Part shown: positions 17,073-26,087 of the stretch, one piece after another | Position numbering within the stretch: the stretch's first letter is position 1 | How the letters are laid out: the number at the start of each line of letters is the position of its first letter | Assembly: GCA_007131745.1 (NCBI GenBank) | Contig: SLPX01000183.1 | Coordinates: 1-41,041 of the forward strand | DNA from: Myxococcales bacterium | GTDB taxonomy: Bacteria > Myxococcota > Polyangia > HGW-17 > SLPX01 | Direction of reading: 5' to 3' | DNA: 41,041 nucleotides | Notes under the pieces: model-generated | The model's input: the letters and a program-made list of their open reading frames with translations, nothing else | Databases searched by the model: none | Told to the model about the DNA's origin: nothing | Translations under genes and position numbers: made by a program

Positions 17073-19343
17073 GTGAATATACAATCAAAACCCAAGAAAA
17101 AAGCCCGCCTCGTTTTAGCCGGGCTTATCTGCATCCTCGCAGCCCCCTTCGCGGGATGCAAGGACGGAGTAAAATGCGGCCCCGGCACGGTGAAGGTCAA
17201 CGGATCCTGCGTTCCCGAAACAGCCTGCGGCCCAGGCACCGTCGTGGATCCGGAAAGCGGAGAGTGCGTGCCGGCTTGCGACGCTGGAGAGTATTTTGAC
17301 GGCGAGCAATGCCGGCCCGTAAGCGGTTGCGCTGAAGGAACTTTTTTCGACGAAGTAACCGGAACCTGCAGACCCGATGGAACCGGTTGCGCTCCCGGCA
17401 CCACTTTCGACGAAACCCACATGGTATGCCGACCGGATGTCACGGCCTGCGGCGAGGGAACACACCCGGACGGACAAGGCTTTTGCGTGCCGGATCGATT
17501 ACCCGAACCTGATGTTTATGAATCCGAGGATCCCGGGCTGCCCGCGTATTTTGAATTACCCGAGGAAGGAGGGGTGGTAAGCCTTGGAGGGGTGGTCGAC
17601 CTTCCGGTCGACTTAAACGGTAACGGGTACCCCGACCAGGATTGGGACCTGTTCGTCTTTTCTGCGCAAGCCGGAGACCACCTGAGAATCCGCGCCTTAA
17701 GCGAAGGAGCCTGTCTGCCCGCCTTTATTTTGATCAGTGAAGCCGAGGATGAAAACGGTTATTCGCTTTTGTATCGAGCTTCGGTCAACCCCCACTCAGT
17801 GGAAAACGTCCGGGATGTTTACCTGCCCGTAGACGGCGAATACATGCTCTGGATAAGCGACATCGGGCCGGTGCTGGGCGCCGTATTCGGCGCAGGAACC
17901 TTGCCGGTCGGTGGAGACGACTACGGGTACTATGTCACTGTCCAAAGATTGCCCGAGCCGGAATTTCAACCCGTAAGCACACTCCCGGTTTCCATGAGCG
18001 GATCACTTGACTCCAACCAACTCGCGTTTTTCGAATTGCGAGACATCGTTGAAAAAGAAGTGTTCACTTTCAACTCACCGGGAAAACCGCTGGACCCGGC
18101 GCCGAACGATTTGTGGTCTATTCTCACCGTCTTCGCTCCGGACGGACGGATGGTAGTGGATGCATGGTCCGGCGGGGTGAACAGGGACTTAAACTTCTTT
18201 TTGGCGGCTGATACAAACGGCTCATACAGACTGGTCCAGGATTTTGTGGTGAGCACAGGCCCGGCCATGGATTACTCTTTCACGGCCGACCTCCTCGACG
18301 TCAAAAACTGCAACATCGAAAACTGCACTTTGGACGGATTGGCGGAGGAAGAAGAGGTGTTTTTCAGGTGGGACACCGTTCCCGGAGATTTGCTTGTGTT
18401 TGCCGCGGCCTTGCCCGATGGAATCGGAAAATATCTACGCATGGATCTCCTGGCGTCAGACCTGACCTCTCTTGCAACCTGTTCGATCGGAGAAGGCGGA
18501 AATTGCTGGAGACACCACTACATAGAACAAAACAGTTGGAACTACCTCCGGATCAGGGAAACTTCCGGAGAAGCCATAGACACATTCGAGCTGAGCACCT
18601 TGCTGCATCCAATCTCCGAAGTCGACCCCGACACAGCCTCCGGGACTCTTGCTGCGGTTATCATGCCCCCCTTCGGACCGCCTGACGGCGGCCTCGTGCG
18701 TCTGGACGTTACAGCCGGCAGCGTGGTTTTCGCCGGCCAGATTTCGTCCACGACCCACTGGAATAACCCGGTCGTCGAATTCTTGAACACTCAAATGTCG
18801 GCTCTCGGCCCTCCGCTAGACACCAACAGCCCGGATCTGGATTCACTTCAGACCTATCCGCTGACCTGGGCAAGACAGGATCAGACGCTCTTCGTCCGGT
18901 TGATCGACGAAAACGCCGACCTACAAAACGCGGAGTGGGGTTTCACCCCTCGGGTTTTCCAACCAATCGCACTCGGCCCACTCTCCGGCGGCCCCATAGA
19001 TCTCGAGGGCGTTGAACTGCTGGAATCCCTGGAAATCGCGGTTTTCAGCCTTGAGACCTCGAACAACGATGACTTCAGCATCCTGGTAGAACCCGAACCA
19101 GGCTCGGATTTACAACCGGAAATATGGGTACTGGCCAGAGGTTGGGCTTACTCGACCAATTGGTATTTCAGCTCAACATCCGGCAACTTGGGGCGGATTG
19201 GATATGCACAAGCCGGGTCGCCCGGCGAGGCAGCCCAGATGGACTCGACCGCGCCCTACAACGGCGAAGTTCTGATCCTGGTAGGAAACATCGGTGTCAC
19301 CGGATCCGAAGACAGCTTTAACCTCTCCGTAGACATCCCCTGA
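17073..19343 (+). CDS. Cysteine-repeat lipoprotein, paralogue 2
   Basis: This 756-residue protein starts at GTG with GGGAGG 5 bases upstream, next to the TAG of the gene before. It shares the whole layout of its neighbour: signal peptide (F-A-G-C, Cys29), six or so CGPGTxxVDPxSGECVP repeats, then VSLGGVVDLPVD, DWDLFVFSAQAG and HLRIRALSEGACLPAFILISE. The parallel order and the sequence likeness through the full length show a tandem duplication that has since diverged strongly. Function is unknown; cell-surface adhesion or ligand binding would be a guess. Confidence 0.8.
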   Translation: MNIQSKPKKKARLVLAGLICILAAPFAGCKDGVKCGPGTVKVNGSCVPETACGPGTVVDPESGECVPACDAGEYFDGEQCRPVSGCAEGTFFDEVTGTCRPDGTGCAPGTTFDETHMVCRPDVTACGEGTHPDGQGFCVPDRLPEPDVYESEDPGLPAYFELPEEGGVVSLGGVVDLPVDLNGNGYPDQDWDLFVFSAQAGDHLRIRALSEGACLPAFILISEAEDENGYSLLYRASVNPHSVENVRDVYLPVDGEYMLWISDIGPVLGAVFGAGTLPVGGDDYGYYVTVQRLPEPEFQPVSTLPVSMSGSLDSNQLAFFELRDIVEKEVFTFNSPGKPLDPAPNDLWSILTVFAPDGRMVVDAWSGGVNRDLNFFLAADTNGSYRLVQDFVVSTGPAMDYSFTADLLDVKNCNIENCTLDGLAEEEEVFFRWDTVPGDLLVFAAALPDGIGKYLRMDLLASDLTSLATCSIGEGGNCWRHHYIEQNSWNYLRIRETSGEAIDTFELSTLLHPISEVDPDTASGTLAAVIMPPFGPPDGGLVRLDVTAGSVVFAGQISSTTHWNNPVVEFLNTQMSALGPPLDTNSPDLDSLQTYPLTWARQDQTLFVRLIDENADLQNAEWGFTPRVFQPIALGPLSGGPIDLEGVELLESLEIAVFSLETSNNDDFSILVEPEPGSDLQPEIWVLARGWAYSTNWYFSSTSGNLGRIGYAQAGSPGEAAQMDSTAPYNGEVLILVGNIGVTGSEDSFNLSVDIP

Positions 19344-19497
19344 GCTTAACCCGTCGAATGAACGACTACCCCCATTCTCAGGAACTTTCCGACATTCCTT
19401 GACATAAGGTGCGGCCCGGGTTTTTCTGTTGCCGGAGTTTTATTATGAATGAACCGACTTTGCTCAAACCGGAGATGATTCCGGCAAGAGGTGAATC

Positions 19498-21516
19498 ATG
19501 AGCCTTTCTTTTGCAGACCGAATCCGCATGGGGATCCCCAATGAAATTCCGGATCCGCCGCCTGAAGACCCCGAAGTAAGCCGCGCTCCGGCCCGGCCCC
19601 AGGTCCTTTCGGACGCGGAAAAACGTTTGGCTCTCAGGAACGCGTTGAGGTATTTCCCGGCGGGATTCCACGAACAACTTGCAAGAGAGTTCAAAAAAGA
19701 ACTCGACACGGACGGACGGATATACATGAGACTCTTCCGCCCTGCCTATCCGATGTACGGACGGCCAATCGATGAATACCCAGCGAAGTCCCGCAAAGGG
19801 GCCGCTATCATGGCCATGATCCAAAACAACCTTGACCCACGCGTGGCCCAGCATCCTTACGAACTGATCACCTACGGCGGCAACGGAGCGGTTTTTCAAA
19901 ACTGGGCGCAATACCTTCTCACAATGCGTTACCTGTCGGAAATGACCGACGATCAAACCCTGGTTCTGTACTCAGGCCATCCACTAGGGCTTTTTCCTTC
20001 CAGCGACTCAGCGCCCCGTGTCGTGCTTACAAACGGCATGGTAATTCCCAACCACTCCGGCCTGGATGACTACGAACGGTTCGCTGCCCTGGGAGTCACC
20101 TCCTATGGCCAAATGACCGCTGGCAGCTTCATGTACATCGGTCCGCAGGGAATCGTACACGGCACCACCATAACCCTTTTAAACGCGGGCCGGAAATACC
20201 TCCGCGGCCCGGCATCCGACGGCTTAGCTGGAAAGGTGTTTGTAACCTCCGGCCTGGGTGGGATGAGCGGAGCCCAAGCCAAAGCGTCGGTGATCGCAGG
20301 AGCTATCGGAATCATCGCGGAGGTGGATCCGAAAGCGGTAAAGAAGAGACACGACCAAGGCTGGGTCATGGAAGTTGAGCCGGATCTCGACAAACTCCTA
20401 TTGCGGGTGGAAAAAGCCCGCGGCGCAAAGCAAGCACTTTCCATAGCCTACACGGGAAACATAGTAGATCTTTGGGAAAAGCTAGTCAGGGAAAACATCA
20501 ACATCGAAATGGGATCCGACCAGACATCCCTTCACGCTCCGTACTCCGGGGGCTACTACCCCGTCGGCTTATCCCTCGACCAATCACGTGAAATGATGAA
20601 ATCGGATCCTGAAGGTTTCAAGGACAAGGTTCACGAATCGCTCAAAAGGCATGTGGACGCGGTAAACAAAATGGCAGAAAGGTCGATGTATTTCTGGGAT
20701 TACGGAAACGCGTTCCTGCTTCAGGCCTCGAGGGCCGGAGCGGATGTTTGCAAACCCAACGGCGAGTTCAAATACCCGTCCTATGTTGAAGATATTATGG
20801 GCCCCATGTGTTTCGATTACGGATTCGGCCCATACCGCTGGGTCTGTCTGAGCGGGCTGGAAGAAGATCTCCGAACCACCGACAAGATAGCCGCGTCCGT
20901 ACTGGAAAGTTACGCGGAGAGCGCGCCCGATGACATCCGCGTGCAAACGCTGGACAATCTCCGTTGGATAAGACAGGCAGGCGAAAACAAGCTCGTAGTG
21001 GGCTCACAAGCGCGGATTCTCTACGCGGACGAACCTGGGCGAATCGCACTCGGACTTGCGTTTAACAAGGCGATTAAGAGTGGTGAAGTCAAGGGCCCCA
21101 TCGTCCTGGGAAGAGACCATCACGACGTGGGCGGAACGGATTCACCGTACCGAGAAACCGCCAACATAAAGGACGGCAGTTCCTTTACCGCGGACATGGC
21201 CGTGCACAACATGGTCGGAGACAGTTTCCGCGGAGCAACCTGGGTAAGCCTCCACAACGGAGGAGGAGTCGGCTGGGGCGAGGTGATAAACGGCGGATTC
21301 GGCATGGTGCTCGACGGTTCAGCGGACGCGGACGAACGGGTCAAAAAAATGCTCTTCTGGGACGTAAACAACGGTATTGCCAGACGCGCATGGGCCCGAA
21401 ACGAAGGGGCAGTGCGCACCGCGAAACGCGCCATGGAGAGGGAACCCCGCCTCAAAGTAACCATCCCACAAACGCCCACAGATGAGATTATCGAAAATGC
21501 AATGAAAAGGCAGTAA
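19498..21516 (+). CDS. hutU: Urocanate hydratase (long, animal-like type)
   Basis: Urocanase adds water to urocanate to form imidazolonepropionate, the second step of histidine degradation, using tightly bound NAD+. This protein has 672 residues, against about 555 for the common bacterial HutU. Motifs such as VFVTSGLGGMSGAQAKASV (247-265), VVGSQARIL, RDHHDVGGTDSPYRET and LHNGGGVGWGEVINGGFG agree with the metazoan UROC1 form as I remember it. AGAGGTG precedes the ATG. hutH, hutI and formimidoylglutamate genes are not in this window. The NAD-binding and active-site regions look complete, so the enzyme should be functional. Confidence 0.93.
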   Translation: MSLSFADRIRMGIPNEIPDPPPEDPEVSRAPARPQVLSDAEKRLALRNALRYFPAGFHEQLAREFKKELDTDGRIYMRLFRPAYPMYGRPIDEYPAKSRKGAAIMAMIQNNLDPRVAQHPYELITYGGNGAVFQNWAQYLLTMRYLSEMTDDQTLVLYSGHPLGLFPSSDSAPRVVLTNGMVIPNHSGLDDYERFAALGVTSYGQMTAGSFMYIGPQGIVHGTTITLLNAGRKYLRGPASDGLAGKVFVTSGLGGMSGAQAKASVIAGAIGIIAEVDPKAVKKRHDQGWVMEVEPDLDKLLLRVEKARGAKQALSIAYTGNIVDLWEKLVRENINIEMGSDQTSLHAPYSGGYYPVGLSLDQSREMMKSDPEGFKDKVHESLKRHVDAVNKMAERSMYFWDYGNAFLLQASRAGADVCKPNGEFKYPSYVEDIMGPMCFDYGFGPYRWVCLSGLEEDLRTTDKIAASVLESYAESAPDDIRVQTLDNLRWIRQAGENKLVVGSQARILYADEPGRIALGLAFNKAIKSGEVKGPIVLGRDHHDVGGTDSPYRETANIKDGSSFTADMAVHNMVGDSFRGATWVSLHNGGGVGWGEVINGGFGMVLDGSADADERVKKMLFWDVNNGIARRAWARNEGAVRTAKRAMEREPRLKVTIPQTPTDEIIENAMKRQ

Positions 21517-21549
21517 TCGAGCCGCCGACATTTAGAAAAAACGATGACA

Positions 21550-23016
21550 TCATTTCGAAGCCGTATTTTTTATAAAAGAGGCTATGTCGCCAACAACCTC
21601 CCCTGATACTTTCCCCGGTTTTTCGTACTCGGCAGGGGTGGATTTGGAGTCGCCCTCAATGAAAAGATGATTCAGCCGAGGATATGATTTATAAGAAACA
21701 TTCGGTTTGCCCGCGAGAATTTCTTTCCAGCCTGAAAAATCCTCCATGGTCACCTGGTAATCACGCTCGCCCTGCAAAACAAGGATGGGCATAGAAAGAG
21801 CGCGGACCACGGTTTTCAGGTCATAATCTAAAAGCGCCTTCCAATACTCGGCAGGCAAGCCCAATGGAAGGTCCTTGTCTTCGGCCAAGGCGAGCGCTTC
21901 GGGATCCTCCAGCACAGAGATGGATTTCTTTATCTCGCCCAGCTTTTTTTCATTCTCTTCTGAAATCTCTCCCTCCAGGGAAAACAGGTACTCGAACTGG
22001 CCCAGAATCAGCGTCTGAAGATTCCGGGTGTTCGCGGCAAGCAAGACCAACCCGCCCAACTTGGAATCCCGTTCGCCCATGAGCGGCGCCACGTATCCTC
22101 CCAGGCTATGTCCTACAACCACGATGCAGCGTGGATGGATTTCCTTTCTGGATCGCAGAAAATCCACCGCGTACAAAGCATCATCCAGAGTCTCGTCCTT
22201 TATGGTGATCCCATGTTTCTCCTTTACCATTTTTTCGCCGTGGACAAGCGTCCTCTTGTCATAACGCAAAACAGCAATCCCTCTGGATGCAAGACCCCAT
22301 GCAAGATCCTTAAACGGCTTGTTCGGCCCGATGGTCTCGTCGCGATCGTGAGGCCCTGACCCGTGAACGAGCACCGCTGCACACACAGGTTTTTCGGACG
22401 ATGCTTTCGGCAGCGTCAAGGTGCCGGGCAAAACCCATGGTTCCTCGCCGATTTTCACATCCACTTCCGTAAATGTCTTGGGGTCGGCATATTTCGGCGG
22501 CTTCCACTCGTCTTTAGCAGATACCGGTGCGATAAAAAACCCGCCGACCTGTCCCTTCTCGTTAATCACCACCCTTATGTTTGCAGAGCTGTTTTCGAAG
22601 CGTGTAATAAGTTCTACAGCAGTCAGAGGACCTTTCTGCTGCGTCTTTGTCTCCACCACTTCCTGATATTTTCCCATCTTTTTTGCAATGGATTGCCATG
22701 TCCCCGCCAGGTTGTCCACGGGCAGAGCGTTCCGCATGGTGTCGTCAAACATGGCCGCGGCTTTTTCGAATTCGTCTTTGTTCAGCAAATCTAAAAAAGA
22801 CTTCGCTGTTTTTACCCGTTCCTTTTCCAGGGGCGACACCGCTGTGTGCTCCCCTTCCTCTTCCCCGCGCTTTCCTTCTTTTGCCGCATCTTCTGTCTTG
22901 CCGCTCTTATCACGCGGCTTGCGACAGCCGGCCGCGCCGATATGAGCAATCGTGCAAATGCAAACCATGAAGGGAAACAGGTTCTGCAAAAAACGGTTGT
23001 CCGCTATTTTTATCAT
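21550..23016 (-). CDS. Lipoprotein alpha/beta hydrolase with DUF3887-like domain
   Basis: I choose the ATG at 23016 (488 residues) because it follows GGAG at 7 bases and opens a lipoprotein signal peptide (A-A-G-C, Cys31); an upstream in-frame ATG adds 24 residues. A Lys/Glu-rich linker (32-65) is followed by a small alpha+beta domain (about 68-165) like DUF3887. A serine hydrolase fold comes next: HGSGPHDRDE (oxyanion-side HG), the nucleophile elbow GHSLGG with S305, and late Asp (LQGERDYQV) and His (YPRLNHLFIEG). This layout matches secreted esterase/peptidase-like hydrolases of the YitV/EstA kind. The substrate is unknown. It converges on hutU and is divergent from the metallophosphatase. 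Confidence 0.85.
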   Translation of the reverse strand: MIKIADNRFLQNLFPFMVCICTIAHIGAAGCRKPRDKSGKTEDAAKEGKRGEEEGEHTAVSPLEKERVKTAKSFLDLLNKDEFEKAAAMFDDTMRNALPVDNLAGTWQSIAKKMGKYQEVVETKTQQKGPLTAVELITRFENSSANIRVVINEKGQVGGFFIAPVSAKDEWKPPKYADPKTFTEVDVKIGEEPWVLPGTLTLPKASSEKPVCAAVLVHGSGPHDRDETIGPNKPFKDLAWGLASRGIAVLRYDKRTLVHGEKMVKEKHGITIKDETLDDALYAVDFLRSRKEIHPRCIVVVGHSLGGYVAPLMGERDSKLGGLVLLAANTRNLQTLILGQFEYLFSLEGEISEENEKKLGEIKKSISVLEDPEALALAEDKDLPLGLPAEYWKALLDYDLKTVVRALSMPILVLQGERDYQVTMEDFSGWKEILAGKPNVSYKSYPRLNHLFIEGDSKSTPAEYEKPGKVSGEVVGDIASFIKNTASK

Positions 23017-23220
23017 CTTTGTCTCCATTCTTTTTCTTGATATTTTTTTCTCTACTCTTCGCGTCAAAATACCGAAACTGATGTCCAATCCGTATCACAG
23101 TTGGTCGAAAAAGGCTTGGATGAGTAAGGATCATTTTACCAGCGAGCGATGTTTCCAAACCCGTTTCGTTTCCGGTATTTGGTGGATATCGGTTTTCAAA
23201 AAAGCTAAGCTTTGATTGAG

Positions 23221-23245
23221 GAGGGATGTGGAATTGCCATCCCTC
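23221..23245 (+). promoter_or_regulatory. Hairpin in the leader of the metallophosphatase gene
   Basis: GAGGGATG (23221-23228) and CATCCCTC (23238-23245) form an 8-pair stem with a 9-base loop, 34 bases before the ATG. It may influence translation or mRNA stability. Confidence 0.35.
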
Positions 23246-23278
23246 GACCCGCAGACGTTTGCCGCACGGGAGGTTTTC

Positions 23279-25264
23279 ATGAATGCCATGACTAAGAAGA
23301 TTTTTTTCGCCGTGTTCCTATTCTGCGCGGCGTTGCCGATGAAAGGAAGAGCCGAGGAAGCATACATGGTGTTCACCTCTCCCGGAGAGGATCCTGCAAG
23401 GCAGATGCACATCAGCTGGCATTCGGACATAGCGGATACTTATGTCGAGTTCACCAGGAAAAGCGATCCCGAATACAACGATGCAGTCGTGGTGAGCGGT
23501 TCCGCTGTTTCGAGCGTTTTTGACGACTCGACTTTCGGTTCTTACGCGTTTTATCGTTGTCACGTGCTGCTGGACGGCCTGCAAAGAGACACGAAGTACA
23601 TTTTCAGGATCCGCGGGGATTCCATTACGCAAGACTATAGCTTCAAGACAGCGGACGGGTTCGACGATTTCAGCTTCATTTTCATGAGCGATGTTCATGC
23701 CTATCCCCCGATTCCGAGCAGAGTCGCAAGGGCCGAAGCGCTCGTTTCTGAAGCCATGGACATGCGAAGCGATCTCGATTTCATCCTTTTTACCGGCGAT
23801 ATCACTGCACATGGGGCGAATTACACTCACTGGGAGAACATAAGTGAAGGATTTTTCACGCGCGAATTCATGCTTGCGGCCACCCCCGGAAATCACGACT
23901 ACTATAATTCCGCGGCCGAAACTATCGACGACAGGTTTTTCAACGCAATTTTCATGAATCCGGATAACGGAGCGGAAGAAGCGCTGAACACAACATACTG
24001 GTTCCGTTACAACGGAGCCGTATTCATATCACTCAACACTGAAGCGCGCTCCCAGGCCCAAATTGACTCGCAAAAAGCCTGGTTGCGTGAAGTGGTGGAA
24101 AACATTCCGGCACAGTACTACATCGCATATGCTCACAGGGCGTTTTTCCTGGGACACACGACGATCCAGGGCGGAGGGATCGTGAGAAAGAGTTCGGACA
24201 GTTACCCAACATTCGGAAACCTCCTGGAAGAGTTGGAAGTCGACCTTGTGCTTGCCGGTCACAACCATGTATACGTCCGGACAAAACCCATCTACGGTGG
24301 TGAAGTCGCGGCCGAGGGAGAGGGAACCGTCTACATAACCGCAAACCAGATCGGCGACAGGGGGAGAATGGCCGCTTCGGATCTGGGTGAATACGGCGAA
24401 GCGATATACGGAGGCACAACCGAATCAAACAGTATCAGCACCATATCCGTAATCGATATCACCGCTACGGCCATTTACGGAGAGATGTTCGATGCAAACG
24501 GCGCGGTATTTGATACCTACACCATACCGGCAAGACGGGATCCCATTGTCGACGACTTCGACCGGGATGCTTACCTCGACTCTTTTTCGGCTCACGTCAA
24601 TACCGAGGATCTGACGCTTGGAATCCTTCGCTTCAGTGGAGATGGATTCGACCGGGTGGATAACATCCAGGTTCTGGACGCGGATGCTGCAAATGTTACA
24701 TATGCTTCTTTTTCTCCGGTTGAAGGCATGACACAAACTTTTTTCAGTCCCCTCACGCCGGGCATAACATACAGCCTCGTCGCGGCCGTGACTTTCAGGG
24801 ATTCGCAACAAGGCGAAAGACACCTCACGCTGGTAAACAAACTTTACCCCGGCACTGTTGAGAATTTGAGAATTCAGGAATCTGAAGAGACCGAGGTTTT
24901 TCTCAGGTGGGACAACCATCTTGTCCCGGAAGAAATCGAAGACATCCGGATAGCGGTCAACCATGACCCGGTGCATAGTCTGGACGCTCAACAGGTTTCC
25001 CTGGACATCACATCCGGCCTGGTCGAAGGAAACAACGCCATCAACTTCACCGTCACGGACAAGTACGGCGATCTCATCTTCGAAGAAAACCTGCAATATG
25101 CATACATCCCCTCCGGCGAAACAGCGAAGATGAGCGGAGGGTGCGGCGGCTGTTCTGTTTCCCGGGCTTCCGGCAGTTCGAACCATACGCACGGTCAGAG
25201 AGCAATTCTTTTGTTTCTTGCCTTTCTTTTGTTCCTCATTCTTAGAATTGAGGGACGGTCTTGA
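23279..25264 (+). CDS. Exported metallophosphatase with MYXO-CTERM-like tail
   Basis: The ATG at 23279 (661 residues) is preferred because GGGAGG lies 5 bases upstream and a Sec signal peptide follows (cleavage near residue 25). An N-terminal fibronectin-like domain (27-125) is followed by a calcineurin-like phosphoesterase core with all metal motifs: SDVH (137-140), TGD (172-174), GNHD (204-207), AH (285-286) and GHNH (327-330). The order resembles purple acid phosphatases. Beta domains fill 380-600. The end has GGCGGC with C622 and C625, a hydrophobic helix (642-655) and a short basic end, which resembles the MYXO-CTERM surface-anchoring signal. The substrate is unknown. A terminator follows. 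Confidence 0.88.
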   Translation: MNAMTKKIFFAVFLFCAALPMKGRAEEAYMVFTSPGEDPARQMHISWHSDIADTYVEFTRKSDPEYNDAVVVSGSAVSSVFDDSTFGSYAFYRCHVLLDGLQRDTKYIFRIRGDSITQDYSFKTADGFDDFSFIFMSDVHAYPPIPSRVARAEALVSEAMDMRSDLDFILFTGDITAHGANYTHWENISEGFFTREFMLAATPGNHDYYNSAAETIDDRFFNAIFMNPDNGAEEALNTTYWFRYNGAVFISLNTEARSQAQIDSQKAWLREVVENIPAQYYIAYAHRAFFLGHTTIQGGGIVRKSSDSYPTFGNLLEELEVDLVLAGHNHVYVRTKPIYGGEVAAEGEGTVYITANQIGDRGRMAASDLGEYGEAIYGGTTESNSISTISVIDITATAIYGEMFDANGAVFDTYTIPARRDPIVDDFDRDAYLDSFSAHVNTEDLTLGILRFSGDGFDRVDNIQVLDADAANVTYASFSPVEGMTQTFFSPLTPGITYSLVAAVTFRDSQQGERHLTLVNKLYPGTVENLRIQESEETEVFLRWDNHLVPEEIEDIRIAVNHDPVHSLDAQQVSLDITSGLVEGNNAINFTVTDKYGDLIFEENLQYAYIPSGETAKMSGGCGGCSVSRASGSSNHTHGQRAILLFLAFLLFLILRIEGRS

Positions 25265-25286
25265 AATATTCACTTTTCTACGTTTC

Positions 25287-25332
25287 GTTTTGGGACGACT
25301 TCCGCCAAGAACGTCCCCCAAACAGTTTTTTT
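25287..25332 (+). terminator. Intrinsic terminator of the metallophosphatase gene
   Basis: GGGACG (25292-25297) pairs with CGTCCC (25312-25317), extended by GTTT (25287-25290) with AAAC (25320-25323) across small bulges. A run of seven T's follows (25326-25332). It lies 23 bases after the stop codon. Confidence 0.7.
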
Positions 25333-25338
25333 CTGGAC

Positions 25339-25368
25339 TTGCTTTCACTCACCATGATAGCATATGTT
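25339..25368 (+). promoter_or_regulatory. Probable vapBC promoter
   Basis: TTGCTT (25339-25344), an 18-base spacer and TATGTT (25363-25368) are fair matches to sigma70 boxes. The -10 box lies inside the palindromic operator. Confidence 0.4.
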
Positions 25369-25380
25369 ATGGCATATGCT
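25359..25380. promoter_or_regulatory. Palindromic operator of vapBC
   Basis: AGCATATG (25359-25366) and CATATGCT (25373-25380) are exact inverted repeats separated by 6 bases, 30 bases before the antitoxin start. Antitoxin-toxin complexes typically bind such palindromes to repress their own operon. Confidence 0.6.
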
Positions 25381-25409
25381 CGATTCCACAGAAAGCTATG
25401 GAGGCGATA

Positions 25410-25649
25410 ATGCTTAGTCAACGCCATGTGCGATTGTTCAAAAACGGCAGGAATCAGGCGCTGCGCATTCCGCGAGAGTACGAATTGCCCGGCAATGAAG
25501 CGGTGATTCGCAAAGAGGGAAACCGGCTGATCATCGAGCCGGTGCAGCGCTCCTCGCTGCTGGCCAGACTTGCCGAATGGGAGCCGCTGGACGAGGAATT
25601 TCCTGATGTGGACGAACAACTGATGCCACCGGATGAAGTGGAACTGTAA
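25410..25649 (+). CDS. vapB: VapB-type antitoxin (AbrB/SpoVT DNA-binding)
   Basis: This 79-residue protein starts at the ATG at 25410, with GGAGG 5 bases upstream. Residues 4-50 follow the VapB/AbrB swapped-hairpin pattern (RLFKNGRNQALRIPREY, then EAVIRKEGNRLIIEPV). The acidic C-terminus (WEPLDEEFPDVDEQLMPPDEVEL region) is the toxin-binding tail. It neutralises the PIN-domain RNase encoded one base downstream and should repress the operon through the palindrome at 25359-25380. Confidence 0.88.
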   Translation: MLSQRHVRLFKNGRNQALRIPREYELPGNEAVIRKEGNRLIIEPVQRSSLLARLAEWEPLDEEFPDVDEQLMPPDEVEL

Positions 25650-25650
25650 C

Positions 25651-26082
25651 ATGGGCGACTTTATCTTTCTGCTGGACACCAACATCATTTCCGACCTGAT
25701 CCGCAATCCTGCCGGCATAGCGGCGCAGCAGCTTGCGGAAAAGGGCGATACCTCCATCTGCACCAGCATCGTGGTGGCCTGCGAACTGCGTTTCGGCGCT
25801 TGCAAGAAGGGGTTTGCACCGCTTACGGCCAGGGTGGACGAGATACTATCACTCATCGAAGTGCTGCCGCTGGAAGTTGACACCGACCGCCACTATGCCC
25901 ACATCCGCGCCCGGTTGGAGAAAGACGGCGCCCCTATCGGTCCCAACGATCTACTGATCGCGGCGCAATGCCTCTCTCTGGGCTTAACGCTGGTCACCGC
26001 CAACACGGCAGAGTTCTCCCGGATTCCCGGTCTCGCCGTAGAGAACTGGCTTGAGGACAGAGGGAAAAATAGTTTTCGCTGA
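25651..26082 (+). CDS. vapC: VapC-type PIN-domain ribonuclease toxin
   Basis: This 143-residue protein has the PIN acidic residues D9 (LLDTN), E45 (ACELRFG) and D100 (GPNDLLIA), plus LVTANTAEF near the end. It is close to the Shigella MvpT / VapC group that cleaves initiator tRNA; the target here is inferred from the family. I use the ATG one base after the vapB stop codon; an overlapping ATG at 25633 is possible. The stop codon lies 5 bases from that of ftsZ on the other strand, with no terminator between. Codon choice (many CTG, GCG, CGC) seems different from the neighbours, suggesting acquisition by transfer. Confidence 0.92.
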   Translation: MGDFIFLLDTNIISDLIRNPAGIAAQQLAEKGDTSICTSIVVACELRFGACKKGFAPLTARVDEILSLIEVLPLEVDTDRHYAHIRARLEKDGAPIGPNDLLIAAQCLSLGLTLVTANTAEFSRIPGLAVENWLEDRGKNSFR

Positions 26083-26087
26083 ACAGT

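Noticed and set aside
16613..17443. Minus-strand open frame of 276 codons
   Set aside because: Antisense across the join of the two lipoprotein paralogues, with low-complexity translation.
19399..19427. TTGACA box upstream of hutU
   Set aside because: The -35 is perfect but the sequence 17 bases on, TTTTCT, is a poor -10 box, so no promoter is called.
24425..25348. Minus-strand open frame of 307 codons
   Set aside because: Antisense to the metallophosphatase, which has all five metal motifs; no recognisable domain or ribosome site.
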